Counted from the stretch's first letter, positions 52,801 through 64,000 are shown. The stretch is 64,000 nucleotides of DNA from Chryseobacterium cucumeris (GCF_016775705.1 NZ_CP068760.1:4712001-4776000); one strand, 5' to 3'. The notes: generated from the letters alone by a model not told the origin. A program made the numbers and translations.

Positions 52801-52911
52801 ACTTCCCGGTCCGGTAACTTTCCCTACAATAGAAGCCTGCGTGGTCTGGGCATAAGCCATTGTCCCAAGCCCTAAAAACAATAATCCCAGTACAATCTTT
52901 ACTTTTTTCAT
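49828..52911 (-). CDS. Oar-like TonB-dependent receptor with N-terminal CnaB domain
   Basis: 1027 aa. Signal peptide to about residue 21 (AYAQ), a carboxypeptidase-regulatory-like domain (about 27-110; GKVTGPGSTAQEKVKVTIVN, EYIFKEIPLGGPYTVIV), a plug (SMLPVNGRNFTNLTELSPLS, TIDGMTAKNPTSAGS) and a barrel ending QIQIGAKYSF. This is the Oar/TonB-plug layout. The substrate is unknown. Phased TTTAAC-like sites lie 130-190 bp upstream and a GDPD gene downstream, so uptake of a phosphorus-linked ligand is a reasonable guess. Confidence 0.93.
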   Translation of the reverse strand: MKKVKIVLGLLFLGLGTMAYAQTTQASIVGKVTGPGSTAQEKVKVTIVNESTGFRTETETNSKGEYIFKEIPLGGPYTVIVNDDKKEGYNVNFGDQVTVNMDLGNEKTIEEVKITGNLKNKIGNLGAATAISAKNISMLPVNGRNFTNLTELSPLSGKGGNLSGQLGSSTNFTIDGMTAKNPTSAGSTTSRSGAPFSISIEAVREFKITTNQYDVTLGRSGGGTVSAVTKSGTNKFSGSAWEYLRTNWLSSPYDIRGNKRNNDFSTSQFGFSLGGPIIKNKLHFFVAWDHQLDSRPLVIADIKSPDDEKRFNTTTQTLNQFLDIARAKYGVGSSPQFGTFDKVRNSDAGFLRLDWQINEKHLLTLRNNFTYDLNKNGLGDNTNINFFESYGNDKNLDNSLLLTLRSNLRPNLTNELKAQYLYTFQDSYQNNQLGKPVPRAIVEGVSSSAGSTNIQIGGHRFAQESFRNNVFQIVDNLYYNTDKVKYTFGADLMYTTAKSVYGSEVNGRFHFQGMSNFETMTPYRFYREVPLVADPSVRSNIWNIGLYGQFQTKVAKGLDLMAGLRLDYSGYPKAEFNQKLFDEMGIRTDNQIKSFVIQPRFQFDWNINEGNKDFLKFGAGIFSSDINNYMIINNLVFDGKHLATVDVTGKDVPFPDFNSYRDDYNTVPSLSQKQIPTINYTGKDAKIPIVYKANISYTHFFNERFRAGIAGYMALGRNNYYYYDRNMVANPFFTLANEGGRGVFIPTGAITNNANNSVSFDWKQGRINNNFGRVLELVSDGKVNQFSFVIDTSYRYWKDGEITASYTWSDIKDNTSYNGNVANSATLSTMIQSDPRDLRMTYSDNQFRNKVVIYGNSPTIAGFTLGIRYSGIGGTRFSATTGGNINGDFVDSNDLAFIFPNLTQSILDDPQVGQALKDYITEYNGKIAERNGGKNGFYGVWDVRVAKKIKFDKVGAFELSVDIFNVANLLNKEWGVNKSYGNTSLYKVTKFNKDTMQYEYTKNVSGGGLVPLTGNPYQIQIGAKYSF

Positions 52912-55242
<2,331 letters not shown>

Positions 55243-55261
55243 AATTTAAAAATATTTTCAA

Positions 55262-55294
55262 AAAAACCATTGATTTTTTTTCAATGGTTTTTTT
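55262..55294. terminator. Bidirectional terminator after ligA
   Basis: Stem AAACCATTGA / TCAATGGTTT around a T-rich loop, flanked by A- and T-tracts. Confidence 0.9.
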
Positions 55295-55319
55295 ATATTT
55301 TTGAAACATACTCGATGCT

Positions 55320-55778
55320 TTACTTAAAAACAATAATAGTATACGGAGTACTCTCTCCTGCATTAGGCAAGATCAGCCTGATATGTTCCTTATTCCTGTA
55401 GTAATCTGTGTAAGGCTCTTTGGTGATAATCTTTCCTTTCTCGGTTTCTTTATACCCGGCAGTCAATATCAGTTTAAGATACTGCTCATAGTCTTTTTTG
55501 TCATTAAACTCAAACTCAATCCGATCTTCATATTTTTCTTCTTTGTATTCAAACTTTCCGATTTTCGAGCTATAGTCTGGAGCTTCGTATTCGGTTAAAA
55601 GGAAACCTAAGCCTTCTGTTCTGTCATAAAATTTGAACTGAAGCTGTTTCATTTCCTTTTTAAACTCCTCCATTGTCAGTTTATTGAATCCTTTAAGCTG
55701 TTCTACTGTAAAGGTCTGAGCAGAGATCTGAATACTCAGTACAACTGAGAATAATAGGAGTCCTAACGTTTTTCTCAT
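55320..55778 (-). CDS. Small secreted hypothetical protein
   Basis: 152 aa from the ATG at 55778, which starts a good signal peptide (MRKTLGLLLFSVVLSIQISA); the in-frame extension to 55847 runs into the histidine-kinase gene and adds no signal. The mature part is mixed alpha/beta and rich in K, E and Y (YKEEKYEDRIEFEFNDKKDY), with no recognised domain. It starts 31 bp after the kinase stop on the same strand and may be the tail of the kdp operon. Function unknown. Confidence 0.75.
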   Translation of the reverse strand: MRKTLGLLLFSVVLSIQISAQTFTVEQLKGFNKLTMEEFKKEMKQLQFKFYDRTEGLGFLLTEYEAPDYSSKIGKFEYKEEKYEDRIEFEFNDKKDYEQYLKLILTAGYKETEKGKIITKEPYTDYYRNKEHIRLILPNAGESTPYTIIVFK

Positions 55779-55809
55779 TTCTATTTTTATCGCAAATATA
55801 AAATAATCC

Positions 55810-57525
55810 TTATGAAACCGGCAGTCTGAAATAAAACGTACTTCCATTATTCAGAGAACTCTTCACTCCTATTTCTCCATGTTGTTTTTCAATGAAATTC
55901 TTGGAGATTGCTAAGCCCAGCCCCGTCCCGTTCTGATGTTCTCCGGGAACCTGGAAATAGCGGTCAAAGATCTGGCGGTGGTATTGTTCATCAATTCCGC
56001 TTCCGGTATCAATAATACTGAACTGAATAAATGCATTGAGTTTTTCTACCACGATCTTAATATTTTCATCCTGAAAAGAGTGCTTCACCGCATTGGTCAG
56101 GAAATTATTCATTACCCAGACGGTTTTATCAAAATCTGCGGTCACCGCATCACTGTCTTCCAGAAGATATTCTGTGCTGATGTAGATATTTTTCTGCTCC
56201 GCCAGTTTTTCAACATTCTTTACAGCAGTCTGTACAATTTCTTTCGGAGAACATTTCCCAATAGTCAGTCTGATATTTCCGGATTCTACCTGAGAAAGAT
56301 TCAGCAATTCTCCAGTGATATCCAATAATCGCTGTCCGTCTTCATTGATACTTTTCAATAATTCCTGCTGCTGCTCATTCAGTTCTCCGAACTTTTGGTT
56401 TCCAAGAAGCTGAACACCCATTTTGATAGCTGAAATCGGAGTTTTCAATTCATGGGAAATGGTTGCAATGAAGTTGGTTTTGGCAAAATCAAGCTCTTTA
56501 AAAGGCGTAATGTTTCTCAACAATATTACCTTTCCTATATTTTTTTTCTCCTTTTCTCCTGTTTTTACAATATTGATGGGAATAATATCCTGTTCAAAAT
56601 AGTTTTCCTTATTATCGCGGACAATTTTAATCGGATCTTTTACCGGATGATCTATATTTTTCAGCAGTTCACGCATCAGATCATTATTGATGGCTACTTC
56701 ATGAGCCGTTTTTCCAATAATATCTTCCTTATGGAGATTCGTGATCTTTAAAGCTTCATCATTGATCATGTAGATAAAATGATTCTCATCCAGACCAATT
56801 ACCGCATCATGCATATTATTGACCAACGTTTCGATCCGTTTTTTATCCATCAGCTGCTTGGAAAGCGTGCTGCTTTCGTACTCCTGAAGTTTCTCCGCCA
56901 TGGTATTGAAGGAATCTGCCAGACTGTTGAATTCTTCACTTCCTTTAAAATGAACCCTCTCGCTATAGTTTTTATCGGCAATCTGTTTGATACTGAAGGT
57001 CAATTGATTGATAGGCTCTGCAATGGTTTGCGGCAAATTGAAAAGCAGGATAAAAGCAATCAGAAAGCATACAGTACCTAAACTTACGATCCAAAAAGTA
57101 GCATTTTCTGCTGTTATAATCGCAATGTCACTTTTTCGTTCTATTCCCTTCATATTCAAAGACATGATCTTCGAAAGATCTTCACGGATAAGCTTTTCTT
57201 TATTGATATCGGGAGCTTTAAGGTAGCTGTTGAAATGCAGATTCAGATTCTGAGTGGCTTCTTTTTCTCCAAATTCTGTAAGGTTCTTTTCCTGAAGCTT
57301 ATTATTTTTTCGAAAATCTGCTATGGCAACGGTACTGTCTGTACTGATATTATCCAATGCCAAAAGCATATTTTTGGAAAATTCCAGGCTGTTGTAATTG
57401 GCCGTAAGGATCTTTTCAGTATCGGATTTTAATTTATTGATGTATACAGAACCTATCACTGAAAGCAGAACGATCAGTAAAAATAAAAGGCCCACGCCTA
57501 AGGTAAGTTTCGTTTTAAGTTTCAT
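55810..57525 (-). CDS. Sensor histidine kinase of the kdp operon
   Basis: 571 aa. TM1 6-29, extracytoplasmic loop, TM2 144-165, HAMP about 167-220, PAS about 228-340 (GLDENHFIYMINDEALKITN), HisKA with H358 (ATISHELKTPISAIKMG), HATPase with N box NNFLTNAVKH, DTGSGID and GTGLGLAISK. It begins 5 bp after the KdpD/Usp gene. The two together supply the domains of a classical KdpD, which here is split. No KdpE-like regulator follows; the next gene is a small secreted protein, so the partner must lie elsewhere, perhaps upstream of kdpA beyond the window. Confidence 0.92.
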   Translation of the reverse strand: MKLKTKLTLGVGLLFLLIVLLSVIGSVYINKLKSDTEKILTANYNSLEFSKNMLLALDNISTDSTVAIADFRKNNKLQEKNLTEFGEKEATQNLNLHFNSYLKAPDINKEKLIREDLSKIMSLNMKGIERKSDIAIITAENATFWIVSLGTVCFLIAFILLFNLPQTIAEPINQLTFSIKQIADKNYSERVHFKGSEEFNSLADSFNTMAEKLQEYESSTLSKQLMDKKRIETLVNNMHDAVIGLDENHFIYMINDEALKITNLHKEDIIGKTAHEVAINNDLMRELLKNIDHPVKDPIKIVRDNKENYFEQDIIPINIVKTGEKEKKNIGKVILLRNITPFKELDFAKTNFIATISHELKTPISAIKMGVQLLGNQKFGELNEQQQELLKSINEDGQRLLDITGELLNLSQVESGNIRLTIGKCSPKEIVQTAVKNVEKLAEQKNIYISTEYLLEDSDAVTADFDKTVWVMNNFLTNAVKHSFQDENIKIVVEKLNAFIQFSIIDTGSGIDEQYHRQIFDRYFQVPGEHQNGTGLGLAISKNFIEKQHGEIGVKSSLNNGSTFYFRLPVS

Positions 57526-57530
57526 TACTT

Positions 57531-58640
57531 TTAAGATAAAATAATAATATCTATCTGTCTTTCATTCAGCCTGTTCATAAGGGTATAGATCCAGCTGTAT
57601 CCCAACATTCGCTGCCAGAAACTGGCGTGAGGTTTTCCAATACAGACCGTCGTGATGTTATGAGCAATCACATATTCCAGAATCCCGTTGTGGACACTGC
57701 TTTCTTTGATGCGGACTACTTTGGCACCTAATTCCTGTGCTAAATTAAAATTATTAATTAAATACCGTTGTTTGTCCAATGCAATTTTTTCCGGATTTTC
57801 AGAGGGCTTCTGAACGTACAAAACAGTCCATGGACTGTTATAGTAGCTGGCTAATCTGGCGGTTTTACGGATAATTGTTTTAGCAATCTTCTCATTACTG
57901 CTGATACAGGCCAGGAATTTTATGGGCTTAAAATTTTCGGTTTTGATCTCTGTTTCCACCTTTCTCTCCACGTGGGTGGCCACTTCTTTTAAAGCCAATT
58001 CACGAAGCTGCAGAATATGTCCGCTCTGGAAGAAATTACTAAGCGCCGTCTGAATTTTTTCTTTTTTATAGATTTTTCCCTCTTTTAAACGGGTCAGCAG
58101 CTCATCAGCCGTAAGGTCAATATTGACTACTTCATCTGCTAGCGCCAGTATTTTATCCGGAACCCGCTCTGTTACTTCTACCCCGGTAATTTTCTTTACC
58201 TCTTCATTCAGGCTTTCGATATGCTGGATATTCATAGCACTGATGACGTTGATTCCGTTATCAAGAATTTCCAGTACATCCTGCCATCTTTTTTTATTTT
58301 TGGAACCTTCTACGTTGGTATGGGCCAGCTCGTCTACTAACACGACTTCAGGATGTTCATTGATAATGGCCTGAAGATCCATCTCCTCAAGGTTTTTTCC
58401 TTTATAAAAAACTGATTTCCTTTCAATTTGAGGAATTCCTTCTACAAGAGCTTCAGTTTCTTCACGGCCATGCGTTTCAATATAGCCAATCTTTACATCA
58501 ATGCCATTTCGCAAAAGGGAATGCGCTTCCTGGAGCATACGGAAGGTCTTTCCTACACCTGCACTCATCCCTATATAAATTTTGAATTTTCCTTTACGGG
58601 ATTTTTGAATCAGTTCTAAAAAATCTTTTGCTGATGACAT
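57531..58640 (-). CDS. kdpD: KdpD N-terminal sensor module (KdpD + Usp domains, no kinase)
   Basis: 369 aa from the ATG at 58640 (MSSAKDFLELIQ). KdpD domain about 18-225 with Walker A G24MSAGVGKT32 and Walker B VVLVDELAHTN (about 99-109), and a universal-stress-protein domain about 245-369 (FLACISSNEKIAKTIIRKTA, CIGKPHASFWQRM). A full KdpD is about 900 aa and continues with four TM helices and a kinase; here the protein stops after Usp and the kinase is the next gene. Such splitting is known in Bacteroidota. It should report K+ status to the kinase; how they interact is unknown. Confidence 0.92.
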   Translation of the reverse strand: MSSAKDFLELIQKSRKGKFKIYIGMSAGVGKTFRMLQEAHSLLRNGIDVKIGYIETHGREETEALVEGIPQIERKSVFYKGKNLEEMDLQAIINEHPEVVLVDELAHTNVEGSKNKKRWQDVLEILDNGINVISAMNIQHIESLNEEVKKITGVEVTERVPDKILALADEVVNIDLTADELLTRLKEGKIYKKEKIQTALSNFFQSGHILQLRELALKEVATHVERKVETEIKTENFKPIKFLACISSNEKIAKTIIRKTARLASYYNSPWTVLYVQKPSENPEKIALDKQRYLINNFNLAQELGAKVVRIKESSVHNGILEYVIAHNITTVCIGKPHASFWQRMLGYSWIYTLMNRLNERQIDIIILS

Positions 58641-58696
58641 TGATTTTATTCTTTTTAATTTTACTTTAAGCACTATTTTCTGTGGCTAAACCGATT

Positions 58697-59782
58697 TTAA
58701 AACCAGACTGCTAAGCTTGACGTTATAAAGAAATTTCCTTTTTTAAATTCATCATTTTTAGCAAAAATGGCGTCTTTTGAAGTAAAACCTCTCGCTTCTG
58801 TGCGGAAAACTACATTTTTGAATATGGCATAGTCTACATTGAGAGAATATCCGAAGGTCTGAAATCCATTGGGAGTTTCTGTACTGATAATCACGCCGTT
58901 TTTATCATTATAATATTCCAGTCTTCCCGCTAATGCCCATTTGCTGTCCAATTGATATTTCATCTGAACATTCGGGCTATACCAGATATTATACTGCTCG
59001 CTTCCTTTTGATTTCTGCTCAGCGCCAATATCAAATCCCAATATAGCCGAAAACTGATCTGTCAGTTGAAAGCTTCCGTACAAATCATGGAAGTAACGCA
59101 TTCTTTTATCTTCTTTTGCTTTATCATTTCCTATGAATGAGCTGCTGTTCAAAGTAATTTTATCAGTTGGTTTATAGGTTACCTGGTGACCAAAAGAAAT
59201 ACTCTGGTTTCCCTCAGGTTTGGCTATTCTCTGCCATCCGTTCAATACCAGTCCGCTTAAAAACCATCTCCCATTATCTGAAGTATAGGAAATCTTAGCT
59301 CCGGTTTCAAAATACGGAGAGTTCTCTGCAGCTAAGCTTCTTGTCAGATTAACATTGTCTTTTCCTATAGCACTTTCCCATCCAATATGGGAAGGCATGA
59401 TCCCTGCATCAATCCATAAATTCTTATTCTTTGATAATCTGATTCCTACATTGGCTTCGTTTACATAACGCAGTGCATTTTGTTCTGCTGCCATATTATC
59501 CTGGGCATAGGTTCCGGCCATTAAAGCTACATTAGCACGGATATTTTCGCTCTGATAATTGGCTTTAACCAATCCCAGGTTAAGGTTCATTTCATTGTGC
59601 CTGTTATAGGAATACAAAAAGTTTTGACGAATATGATTACCAGGCTCATTAAAATCATACGTATAAAAAAGTTCTGCATAAGCGGAAAAGGTCACTTTAT
59701 TACTTGTTTTTAATGAATCTGATGATTGGGCTTTTGAGAAAAACATTCCCAATACGGCTCCTATAACTAAATATTTTTTCAC
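58697..59782 (-). CDS. Porin-like outer-membrane protein of the kdp operon
   Basis: 361 aa. Signal peptide to about residue 19 (FSKAQ). A strand pattern for a 16-strand barrel runs from TFSAYAELFYTYDFNEPGNH to the C-terminal FFITSSLAVWF with terminal phenylalanine. Similar to the OmpL-like/BBP2 porins found between kdpC and kdpD in Bacteroidota. Context suggests a K+ entry route through the outer membrane under potassium limitation; selectivity is not shown. Confidence 0.85.
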   Translation of the reverse strand: MKKYLVIGAVLGMFFSKAQSSDSLKTSNKVTFSAYAELFYTYDFNEPGNHIRQNFLYSYNRHNEMNLNLGLVKANYQSENIRANVALMAGTYAQDNMAAEQNALRYVNEANVGIRLSKNKNLWIDAGIMPSHIGWESAIGKDNVNLTRSLAAENSPYFETGAKISYTSDNGRWFLSGLVLNGWQRIAKPEGNQSISFGHQVTYKPTDKITLNSSSFIGNDKAKEDKRMRYFHDLYGSFQLTDQFSAILGFDIGAEQKSKGSEQYNIWYSPNVQMKYQLDSKWALAGRLEYYNDKNGVIISTETPNGFQTFGYSLNVDYAIFKNVVFRTEARGFTSKDAIFAKNDEFKKGNFFITSSLAVWF

Positions 59783-59871
59783 GTTATTTTTATATTATTT
59801 AAGAGTATAAGAAGAATTTAGCTATTAAGAAAAGATAAGGATTTACCAGCGAATTATAAATGAGAAATATT

Positions 59872-59940
59872 TTAAAATCGTAGATTTTTTTGTGTAGCTC
59901 CTTCAATCATCTTAATGGCTTCAATTCTTCTTTTTATCAT
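59872..59940 (-). CDS. Possible 22-residue peptide between kdpC and the porin gene
   Basis: ATG at 59940, stop at 59872, product MIKRRIEAIKMIEGATQKNL plus RF. It is basic, helical and has no TM segment, so it is not KdpF. The ATG lies 13 nt after the kdpC stop. It may be a chance ORF in the 171-bp spacer. Confidence 0.25.
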   Translation of the reverse strand: MIKRRIEAIKMIEGATQKNLRF

Positions 59941-59953
59941 TGTATGATTTGAA

Positions 59954-60511
59954 TTATTTTAATTGATCTAAAGCAATATTAAGCTTCAGAACATTTACTT
60001 TTGACGGTCCGAAAAGTCCTAAGAAAGGCTTTTCAGTCTGATTATTAATTAAGCTTTTGATCTGTTCCTCTGAAATACTTCTCACTTTTGCAATTCTTTT
60101 TGCCTGGTATAAAGCCCCTTCTTGAGAAATATCCGGATCCAGTCCGCTTCCGCTGGCGGTTACCAATTCTACAGGAACTTTAGCATTACCCATTTCAGGA
60201 TTGTCCATTTTTAAAGTATCAATTCTTTTCTGTACAATTTCCAGATATTCTTTATTGCTTGGACCTTTGTTGCTTCCTCCACTTCCCGCTGCGTTATAAT
60301 CGACAGAGGATGGACGACCGTGGAAATATTTTTCAGACTTAAATTCCTGCCCGATATTGGCATAAAACTTCTGCCCTTTATTGTAAACAATTTCTCCGTT
60401 TCCTTTGTTAGGAAGTATTTTAGAACCTCCATAAACCACTGCCAGATAAATACCAGTAACTAGCAACATGACAAGAGTTAATCTGAATGCTGAAACAATA
60501 TGATTTTTCAT
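59954..60511 (-). CDS. kdpC: K+-transporting ATPase subunit C
   Basis: 185 aa. One N-terminal TM helix (about 8-30; FRLTLVMLLVTGIYLAVVYG). Family landmarks include KYFHGRPSS, the NKGPSNKEYLEIVQ segment, VTASGSGLDPDIS and the end VNVLKLNIALD. KdpC stabilises the KdpFABC complex. It begins 10 bp after kdpB. Confidence 0.97.
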   Translation of the reverse strand: MKNHIVSAFRLTLVMLLVTGIYLAVVYGGSKILPNKGNGEIVYNKGQKFYANIGQEFKSEKYFHGRPSSVDYNAAGSGGSNKGPSNKEYLEIVQKRIDTLKMDNPEMGNAKVPVELVTASGSGLDPDISQEGALYQAKRIAKVRSISEEQIKSLINNQTEKPFLGLFGPSKVNVLKLNIALDQLK

Positions 60512-60521
60512 TTTTTTAATT

Positions 60522-62561
60522 TTAATAGAATAAACTGATTACCAGATCAATGATTTTGATTCCGATGAACGGAACGATTACTCCGCCTAACCCATAGATC
60601 AAAAGGTTTCTTCTTAATAATGCACTGGCACCGATGGGCTTGTAAGCAACTCCTTTCAACGCCAGCGGAATCAGGAACGGAATAATCACCGCATTGAAAA
60701 TAACCGCTGATAATATGGCTGTTTCAGGACTGTGAAGGTTCATAATGTTCAGCTTCTGAAGAGAAGGAATAAAAGTGATAAAGAGCGCCGGAATAATGGC
60801 AAAATACTTTGCTACGTCGTTTGCAATACTGAAAGTGGTCAACGTTCCTCTGGTCATCAATAGCTGTTTACCGATTTCTACAATTTCGATCAGCTTTGTA
60901 GGGTCATTATCCAGGTCTACCATGTTGCCGGCTTCTTTAGCAGCCTGCGTTCCGCTGTTCATCGCAACACCTACATCTGCCTGGGCTAGTGCCGGAGCAT
61001 CATTGGTTCCGTCTCCCATCATCGCTACCAGCTTACCTTCCTGCTGTTCCTTTTTGATGTAATTCATTTTGTCTTCAGGTTTAGCTTCGGCAATAAAGTC
61101 GTCTACCCCTGCTTTTTCAGCAATGAATTTTGCAGTCAGAGGATTATCTCCTGTTACCATTACCGTTTTCACTCCCATTTTTCTCAGTCTCTGGAAACGT
61201 TCCTGAATTCCGGTTTTAATAATATCCTGAAGTTCAATAACGCCCCAAACTTTTTCATTAACGGCTACTACTAAAGGAGTTCCTCCGTTTTCAGAAATTT
61301 TGGTTACCGCATCCTGGGTTTCCTGTGGGAAGATATTCCCGGCTTTTTCAGTCAGTTTTTTTATTGTATCGTAAGCTCCTTTACGGATTCTTGTTTCGTC
61401 AAAATCAATTCCTGAAGTTCTTGTTTCTGCAGTAAAATCGATATACGTAGGATTGGAAACCAATAAATCTTCAGTTTTTAAGGCACTCAGTTCAATGATA
61501 GATTTTCCTTCCGGTGTTTCATCCGCTACAGAACTTAATGCTGATGCTTTAATAAATTCTTCAAGCTGAATTCCATTGGCGGGGTGAAATTGAGTTGCTT
61601 TTCTGTTTCCGATGGTAATTGTTCCGGTTTTATCCAAAAGCAATACATCAATATCTCCTGCTGTTTCCACTGCTTTTCCACTTTTAGTAATCACATTCGC
61701 TCTCAGCGCTCTGTCCATCCCCGCTATCCCGATTGCAGAAAGCAGACCTCCGATGGTTGTCGGAATAAGACAAACGAAAAGAGATATAAATGCCGCTATG
61801 GTAATCGGAGTCTGCGCATAATCTGCAAAAGGTTTTAAAGTGAGGGTAACAATAATAAATGTAAGCGTGAATCCTGCTAAAAGTATGGTTAATGCGATTT
61901 CGTTGGGTGTTTTCTGTCTTGACGCTCCTTCTACAAGAGCAATCATTTTATCTAAGAAGGATTCTCCGGGTTTTGTGGTTACTCTTACTTTAATTCTGTC
62001 TGACAATACTTTCGTTCCTCCTGTTACAGAACTTTTGTCTCCACCCGCTTCACGGATGACAGGTGCACTTTCTCCGGTAATAGCAGACTCATCAATGGTA
62101 GCAAGACCTTCAATAATCTCACCATCCATCGGAATCTGATCTCCGGCTTCACAAAGGAAAATATCACCTAAGGTCATTTCAGCAGACATCTTCAGCCTTG
62201 TTTCTACCTGAAATCCCGGCTTGTTATCAAGTACCAGTTTGGCCGGAGTTTCTTCCCTTGTTTTTCTAAGGGTATCAGCCTGCGCTTTTCCCCTTGCCTC
62301 TGCAATAGCTTCTGCAAAATTGGCAAACAAAACGGTGAAAAATAAAATTATAAATACTAAAAAGTTGTAGGAAAAGCTTCCCTGGGTTTTATCACCGGTA
62401 AGGCTGAACATGCTTACGATAAACATGACGATGGTTCCGATTTCTACCAGGAACATTACCGGATTTTTAAACATAATTTTCGGATTCAGCTTTACGAAGG
62501 ACTGTTTTATCGCTTCGTTGACCAAATCTCTTTGAAACAATGTTTGTGACTGATTTTTCAT
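60522..62561 (-). CDS. kdpB: K+-transporting P-type ATPase subunit B
   Basis: 679 aa from the ATG at 62561 ([13 protein letters not shown]); an ATG 33 nt upstream adds a non-conserved tail. P-type ATPase motifs: TGES in AITGESAPV, phosphorylation site [33 protein letters not shown] and [18 protein letters not shown]. It drives K+ uptake through KdpA. Spaced 175 bp from kdpA on one side and 10 bp from kdpC on the other. No KdpF seen in that gap. Confidence 0.98.
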   Translation of the reverse strand: MKNQSQTLFQRDLVNEAIKQSFVKLNPKIMFKNPVMFLVEIGTIVMFIVSMFSLTGDKTQGSFSYNFLVFIILFFTVLFANFAEAIAEARGKAQADTLRKTREETPAKLVLDNKPGFQVETRLKMSAEMTLGDIFLCEAGDQIPMDGEIIEGLATIDESAITGESAPVIREAGGDKSSVTGGTKVLSDRIKVRVTTKPGESFLDKMIALVEGASRQKTPNEIALTILLAGFTLTFIIVTLTLKPFADYAQTPITIAAFISLFVCLIPTTIGGLLSAIGIAGMDRALRANVITKSGKAVETAGDIDVLLLDKTGTITIGNRKATQFHPANGIQLEEFIKASALSSVADETPEGKSIIELSALKTEDLLVSNPTYIDFTAETRTSGIDFDETRIRKGAYDTIKKLTEKAGNIFPQETQDAVTKISENGGTPLVVAVNEKVWGVIELQDIIKTGIQERFQRLRKMGVKTVMVTGDNPLTAKFIAEKAGVDDFIAEAKPEDKMNYIKKEQQEGKLVAMMGDGTNDAPALAQADVGVAMNSGTQAAKEAGNMVDLDNDPTKLIEIVEIGKQLLMTRGTLTTFSIANDVAKYFAIIPALFITFIPSLQKLNIMNLHSPETAILSAVIFNAVIIPFLIPLALKGVAYKPIGASALLRRNLLIYGLGGVIVPFIGIKIIDLVISLFY

Positions 62562-62736
62562 TTTTTTGAAAGAATTTATATCATTGTAAATCAATAGTAA
62601 CCATCAAGGTCTGCCGGATAATAAGGATAGATATGGATAATATTAAGTGAACGTTTCGTAAGTGTCAGACTAGTTTCCTTACACTTTTCAGCTTCCTTAA
62701 TGGTTGAATATTGATTTTAATTTTTAATGTTCAAAT

Positions 62737-64000
62737 TTATTTTGAGAAATATTGAATCTGCTCTGCAATAGGGCCTAAAGTCAATGCAGGGAAGAAAGAC
62801 AACGCTGCAATCAGTAAAATCACTGCCAGAGTCATGAATCCGAAAGTTGCCGTATCTGTTTTCAATGTTCCTGAACTTTCAGGGATATATTTCTTCTGTG
62901 CCAACAGACCTGCAATGGCTACCGGTCCTATGATCGGGATAAATCTTGAGAGTAACAGAACAATTCCCGTTGAGATATTCCACCAGGGTGTATTATCTCC
63001 AAGCCCTTCAAATCCGGATCCGTTATTCGCTGCAGAAGAAGTAAACTCATACAGCATTTCACTGAAACCATGGAAGCCGGGATTATTCAATGTTTTTGCC
63101 CCAAATTCTGGTAGATAAGCCGTTAAAGCTGTTCCTGCAAGAATTAAGAAAGGATGAAATAAAGCCACAATCATTGCGATTTTCATCTCTTTGGCTTCAA
63201 TCTTTTTACCCATAAATTCCGGGGTTCTTCCTACCATCAGACCACTGATAAACACCGCCAGAATGATAAAGATGAAATAGTTCAGAATTCCGACTCCACA
63301 GCCTCCGTAGAAGCAGTTGATCATCATCGCAAGCAATTCATTCATTCCCGAAAGCGGCATTGTACTGTCATGCATTGAGTTCACAGATCCTGTTGAAATA
63401 ACTGTGGTTGCAATACTCCAGTAGCCGGACGCTGCACTTCCGAAACGGATTTCTTTACCTTCCATAGCTCCCAGGCTGTTATCTGTTCCCATTTTTGTGA
63501 TCAAAGGATTTCCTCCTGTTTCATTCACGATATTCGGAATGGTAAGTGCCAGAAAACCGACCGTCATTACCGTAAAAATCACCCATGAAAGTTTTCTTTT
63601 ATTCAGATAAAAACCCAGTGCAAATACCAATGCAAACGGAATGATCATCTGAGCGATCATCTCTGTCATATTGGTCATATAATTGGGATTTTCAAGCGGG
63701 TGCGCAGAGTTGGCTCCGAAAAATCCACCTCCGTTAGTTCCCAAATGTTTGATCGCAACAAATGCAGATACAGGCCCTCTGGAAACATCAGCTTTCTGAC
63801 CTTCCAGTGTTATAATGTGATCTTTTCCTTCGAATGTCATCGGACTTCCGTTAATAGAAAGTACTAAAGCAACAATTACACTTATCGGAACCAGGATCCT
63901 GACCATTGATTTGGTGAAAAAATCGTAGAAGTTCCCAAGTTCGGTACTTGTTTTTTCTTTAAAAGCCTTGAAAAGGACAGCCATTGCCGCCATTCCCGTT
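62737..64000 (-). CDS. kdpA: K+-transporting ATPase subunit A, C-terminal part
   Basis: About 420 residues are visible; the reading frame continues beyond 64000 (TGMAAM at the edge), so the N-terminal third of the usual 560 aa is missing. Selectivity-filter-type loops are seen: LGTNGGGFFGANSAHPLEN, CFYGGCGVG and AANNGSGFEGLGDN. It forms the K+ channel-like subunit of KdpFABC. The first of the kdp genes in this window. Confidence 0.97.
   Translation of the reverse strand, partial: TGMAAMAVLFKAFKEKTSTELGNFYDFFTKSMVRILVPISVIVALVLSINGSPMTFEGKDHIITLEGQKADVSRGPVSAFVAIKHLGTNGGGFFGANSAHPLENPNYMTNMTEMIAQMIIPFALVFALGFYLNKRKLSWVIFTVMTVGFLALTIPNIVNETGGNPLITKMGTDNSLGAMEGKEIRFGSAASGYWSIATTVISTGSVNSMHDSTMPLSGMNELLAMMINCFYGGCGVGILNYFIFIILAVFISGLMVGRTPEFMGKKIEAKEMKIAMIVALFHPFLILAGTALTAYLPEFGAKTLNNPGFHGFSEMLYEFTSSAANNGSGFEGLGDNTPWWNISTGIVLLLSRFIPIIGPVAIAGLLAQKKYIPESSGTLKTDTATFGFMTLAVILLIAALSFFPALTLGPIAEQIQYFSK

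Noticed and set aside
62562-62736. Search for kdpF in the kdpA-kdpB gap
   Set aside because: No short hydrophobic peptide frame with a start codon was found; kdpF usually precedes kdpA, outside the window.

Overview
The window looks like chromosome of a Chryseobacterium-like member of the Bacteroidota (Flavobacteriia/Weeksellaceae). The evidence is a low-GC sequence, promoters of the TTG-N19-TAnnTTTG type (for example before the tRNA-Glu at 17133 and the cobalamin riboswitch), type IX secretion (T9SS) C-terminal sorting domains, SusC/SusD pairs, an Oar-like TonB receptor and characteristic dispersed palindromic intergenic repeats. The genus is inference from style and gene content, not from a marker search.

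Layout. 1-9.5 kb: a cut-off sensor kinase with its OmpR-type regulator, rmuC, a SpoU methyltransferase, an Ala-rich lipoprotein, a membrane-anchored putative HTH protein with a lipoprotein partner, and the run trhO-trhP-ferredoxin-5-formyl-THF cyclo-ligase, which groups both known routes of tRNA wobble-uridine hydroxylation. 9.8-17.1 kb: a DegP-like protease, a GNAT enzyme, RidA, LptD and a divergent cell-wall amidase. 17.1-21.4 kb: four tRNA-Glu(TTC) genes and rpsT flank an accessory segment with a zinc-metallopeptidase polymorphic toxin and its probable immunity gene. 21.6-23.4 kb: two tandem T9SS-secreted paralogs.

23.5-30.5 kb: a cobalamin-riboswitch-controlled uptake operon, BtuB-type receptor, BtuG-like DUF5074 lipoprotein, a second surface lipoprotein and a large T9SS-exported propeller-like protein. 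30.6-36.4 kb: a probable copper/redox cluster with an MbnP/MbnH-type pair, a beta-barrel protein, secreted superoxide dismutase, SCO protein, YHS lipoprotein and two copies of an uncharacterised small three-cysteine membrane protein. 36.4-37.7 kb is gene-free and holds a tRNA-Arg with a destroyed acceptor strand followed by a degraded tandem copy.

37.8-43.9 kb: a TPR-HTH regulator, SH3 protein, prmA, a MITE-like element, an SDR and a calcineurin-type phosphoesterase. 44-52.9 kb: a SusC/SusD pair, a glycerophosphodiesterase and an Oar-like TonB receptor; the two receptor promoters share 11-bp phased TTTAAC-like half-sites suggestive of a Pho-type regulon. 53.2-55.8 kb: ligA and a small secreted protein. 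55.8-64 kb: a kdp potassium operon (kdpA cut by the window end, kdpB, kdpC) extended by a porin-like protein and a KdpD split into a KdpD/Usp protein and a separate histidine kinase.

No CRISPR array, transposase, integrase or rRNA was seen.
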